64,000 nucleotides of DNA from Treponema sp. UBA6367 (lineage in GTDB: Bacteria; Spirochaetota; Spirochaetia; Treponematales; Treponemataceae). The notes under the pieces are model-generated. The model was not told where the DNA came from. It saw only the letters and a program-made list of their open reading frames with translations, and made no database searches. Below are positions 62,270 to 64,000 of this stretch, in pieces. The first letter of the stretch is position 1, and each line of letters opens with the position of its first letter. The translations under genes were made by a program, and so were the position numbers. The DNA lies in assembly GCA_002437725.1 (NCBI GenBank), contig DJRF01000030.1, forward strand, positions 1 through 64,000. The letters are read 5' to 3'.

Positions 62270-63085
62270 TTAATGTTTGCAAGGGCGTTTGCAGTGCTTG
62301 TATGTAAAATCCGCTATTGTGTAAGCTCCTATAAACTTTGACATAAATGCTTTAAGCTTCCATTTAAGACCGAACAAGGATACTCTTTTTCCATTAAATG
62401 CGTTCTTTAAGCAATGCTCAACTACTGGTGAGCTCGGAGTTCCGTGCAGGACTTCTTTTCTTGCTCCGTTTGAAGCAACGTTTGCAAATTCTGTGCTAAC
62501 ACTTCCAGGACACAAGGCGCAAACTTTTATTCCCCGATTCTTTAATTCTGCAGATAAAGCTAGGCTAAAACTAAGGACAAAGGATTTTGTTGCCGCATAA
62601 ACTGCAAAGTTTCCAAGCGGCGCAAAGGCTGCAAGGCTTGCTGTGTTTATTATAAAAGAGTCGCGATTCATATATGGAAGGCAAATGCCTGTAATTCCTA
62701 TAAGAGAAGTGCAGTTTAAGTCAACCATTTGCATTTCTTTTTCTACTTCAGTTTCTTCAAATGGTCCGTAGGTTCCAAACCCCGCATTGTTTACTAAAAG
62801 TTTTATTTCAAAGCTGTCAGGATTTCCTTCTGGTTTTATTTCTTCATCTAGGATTTGCTTAAAATATTTAACGCCTTCTGTTCCGCTAATATCAATGGAA
62901 AATGCTTTTGGAACAGGAGAATTTTTAATTTCTTTTATGCTTTGCGCAACCGATTCAAGTTTTTCTTTTCTTCTTGCTACAAGCCATATTTCATCGCAAA
63001 TACTTTTGTAATTCTGTGCTATTTGGATGGCAAAATCCTTGCCCATTCCAGAACTGGCTCCTGTTATAATTGCAATTTTTTTCAT
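62270..63085 (-). CDS. Short-chain dehydrogenase/reductase
   Basis: A 271-residue SDR: TGASSGMGKDFA at residues 8-19, NNAGFGTYG, INTASLAAF and YAATKSFVL as the catalytic Tyr-Lys. C-terminal His/Lys/Cys-rich residues (FTYKHCKRPCKH) are unusual. It resembles the enzyme at 57280, including the spacing of motifs. The substrate is not predictable. Confidence 0.88.
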   Translation of the reverse strand: MKKIAIITGASSGMGKDFAIQIAQNYKSICDEIWLVARRKEKLESVAQSIKEIKNSPVPKAFSIDISGTEGVKYFKQILDEEIKPEGNPDSFEIKLLVNNAGFGTYGPFEETEVEKEMQMVDLNCTSLIGITGICLPYMNRDSFIINTASLAAFAPLGNFAVYAATKSFVLSFSLALSAELKNRGIKVCALCPGSVSTEFANVASNGARKEVLHGTPSSPVVEHCLKNAFNGKRVSLFGLKWKLKAFMSKFIGAYTIADFTYKHCKRPCKH

Positions 63086-63182
63086 ATAAGATTCCTTCTG
63101 CTAAAAACTAGAGATTTGGGCTTTTAAAGAATTGATTTTCGTCTTAGCAAAATTATATCATATTTAACTTAAATATTTAGCC

Positions 63183-63381
63183 CTAACTTTGAGTTTTTTA
63201 TAACTGTTAGAAAAAATGTTTTCAGCGAATTTACACTTTGTTCAGACGGTTGTGCTCGCACTTCGTTTGAGTTGATTTGAGTTGCTGTGCAACCTTAATT
63301 GTTCTTATCGCACAAAGTCTTCGCAAATTGTAAATTCACTTGCGCTTTTGTTTGTTTTTCTAAAAAACTCTAAGTTTGACC
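63183..63381. repeat. Family A dispersed repeat, full length
   Basis: Fills over half of the 379-base gap 63086-63464. The ends are CTAACTTTGAGTTTTTTA and AAAAAACTCTAAGTTTG. Both arms have changed together relative to the 15.3 kb copy (GTCGAG becomes TTTGAG, CTCGAT becomes CTCTAA), keeping most pairs. The inner GCGAATTTACA faces TGTAAATTCAC, and GAGTTGCTGTGCAACC is the central hairpin. The promoter for the ABC exporter presumably lies to its right. Confidence 0.85.
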
Positions 63382-63464
63382 TATTCACAAAAACTTTCAA
63401 ACTATTTTGCTATGCTATTTTATTCTTAGTAGACGAATATAAAAAAAAATATTAAATTCATTTC

Positions 63465-64000
63465 ATGTCTTTTATAAAAAAAATAACTTCCGGAATGGAA
63501 AAAAAATATGTAGTAAATACTTTTCTTTGTCCTGTTACAATGATTGGCGAAGTTTTTTTGGAAACAGTAATTCCATTGATTATGGCAAAAATAATTGATG
63601 TTGGAATTGCTGGCAAAGATATTAATTATGTTTTAAAAACCGGCGGGCTGATGGTTCTTTGCGCTTTTCTTTCGCTTCTGTGCGGAGCAGGGGGAGCTAG
63701 GTTTGCAGCTGTTGCATCTCAAGGTTTTAGCCACAATCTTAGAAGAAAGCTTTTTTCAAAAGTCCAGGATTTTTCTTTTGCAAATGTTGAGCACTTTAGT
63801 TCAGCCTCTTTAGTTACTAGGCTTACGACAGATGTTACTAATGCTCAAAATGTTTATCAAATGCTTATAAGAATATGTTTTAGAGCTCCTTTTATGCTTT
63901 TATGCGGCTCTATCATGGCTTTTAGAATAAATGCAAGACTTGCTGTTATATTTTTGTTTTCAATTCCAGTTCTTGCTATAGCAATTGCAGTTATTTCAAA
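63465..64000 (+). CDS. ABC exporter permease/ATP-binding protein, N-terminal part
   Basis: The reading frame opens at ATG 63465 and runs off the window after 178 codons. The peptide begins MSFIKKITSGMEKKYVVNT and shows the MsbA/LmrA transmembrane pattern: membrane segments near residues 20-45, 55-80, 138-160 and 165-178, and the coupling region SHNLRRKLFSKVQDFSF with LVTRLTTDVTNAQ. The ATPase domain would lie to the right. The substrate is unknown. Confidence 0.85.
   Translation, partial: MSFIKKITSGMEKKYVVNTFLCPVTMIGEVFLETVIPLIMAKIIDVGIAGKDINYVLKTGGLMVLCAFLSLLCGAGGARFAAVASQGFSHNLRRKLFSKVQDFSFANVEHFSSASLVTRLTTDVTNAQNVYQMLIRICFRAPFMLLCGSIMAFRINARLAVIFLFSIPVLAIAIAVIS

Noticed and set aside
1..64000. 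tRNA or rRNA genes, CRISPR arrays, insertion sequences with transposase, prophage
   Set aside because: Intergenic regions were read on both strands; none shows a cloverleaf, regular repeat-spacer units or phage/transposase proteins. The repeats found are irregular palindromes.

Overview
The window reads as chromosomal DNA of a low-GC, Treponema-like spirochaete. Pointers are an over-long serine hydroxymethyltransferase, two chemoreceptors, SpoIIE-type phosphatases next to a STAS protein, a homopolymeric G tract inside a receptor gene, and strongly AT-rich codon use. The species cannot be fixed by eye. No tRNA, rRNA, transposase, prophage or CRISPR array was seen.

Layout. 1-7.4 kb: glyA, a small RRM RNA-binding protein, an M28-type aminopeptidase, a four-gene iron-type ABC importer locus, an XRE regulator, and argR behind two ARG-box-like operators. 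7.4-15.2 kb: rsgA-mutS2, a DJ-1 protein, ackA, and a conserved unknown overlapping an XRE-cupin regulator. 15.5-23.6 kb: a secreted VWA protein, a TPR-like lipoprotein, two chemoreceptors (one with a 9-G tract) and a strikingly GC-richer gpmI. 23.6-27.5 kb: a TrpX-type ABC importer whose operon is split by a dispersed repeat, then a sparse region with a tiny ORF and a terminator. 27.6-32.8 kb: a MoxR ATPase / VWA-like protein / unknown trio, a Bax-inhibitor-1 protein and a DUF2974 hydrolase. 32.8-38.7 kb: FHA, PPP-like phosphatase and Ser/Thr kinase behind a hairpin-rich leader, then lon. 38.8-41.3 kb: thrH, then a 0.7 kb intergenic region with a near-consensus sigma-54 promoter, upstream inverted repeats and a structured transcript leading to a polysaccharide deacetylase. 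41.4-48.6 kb: tsaD, a DAHP synthase-prephenate dehydrogenase operon preceded by a Phe/Tyr-rich leader peptide and attenuator, apt, asnA, an unknown and a pseudouridine synthase. 48.8-53 kb: grpE-dnaK-dnaJ. 53-58 kb: two SpoIIE-type phosphatases, a STAS antagonist and a short-chain dehydrogenase. 58-64 kb: pncB-leuS, another short-chain dehydrogenase and the start of an ABC exporter.

The most notable non-coding signals are (i) the aromatic amino acid attenuator before DAHP synthase, (ii) the sigma-54 promoter with a structured leader at 39.6-40.15 kb, (iii) two families of intergenic palindromic repeats, the larger about 200 bp with nested inverted repeats, and (iv) related stem-loop leaders in front of dnaK, the FHA gene and tsaD. 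All calls rest on reading the sequence and on family knowledge; no search or folding program was run.
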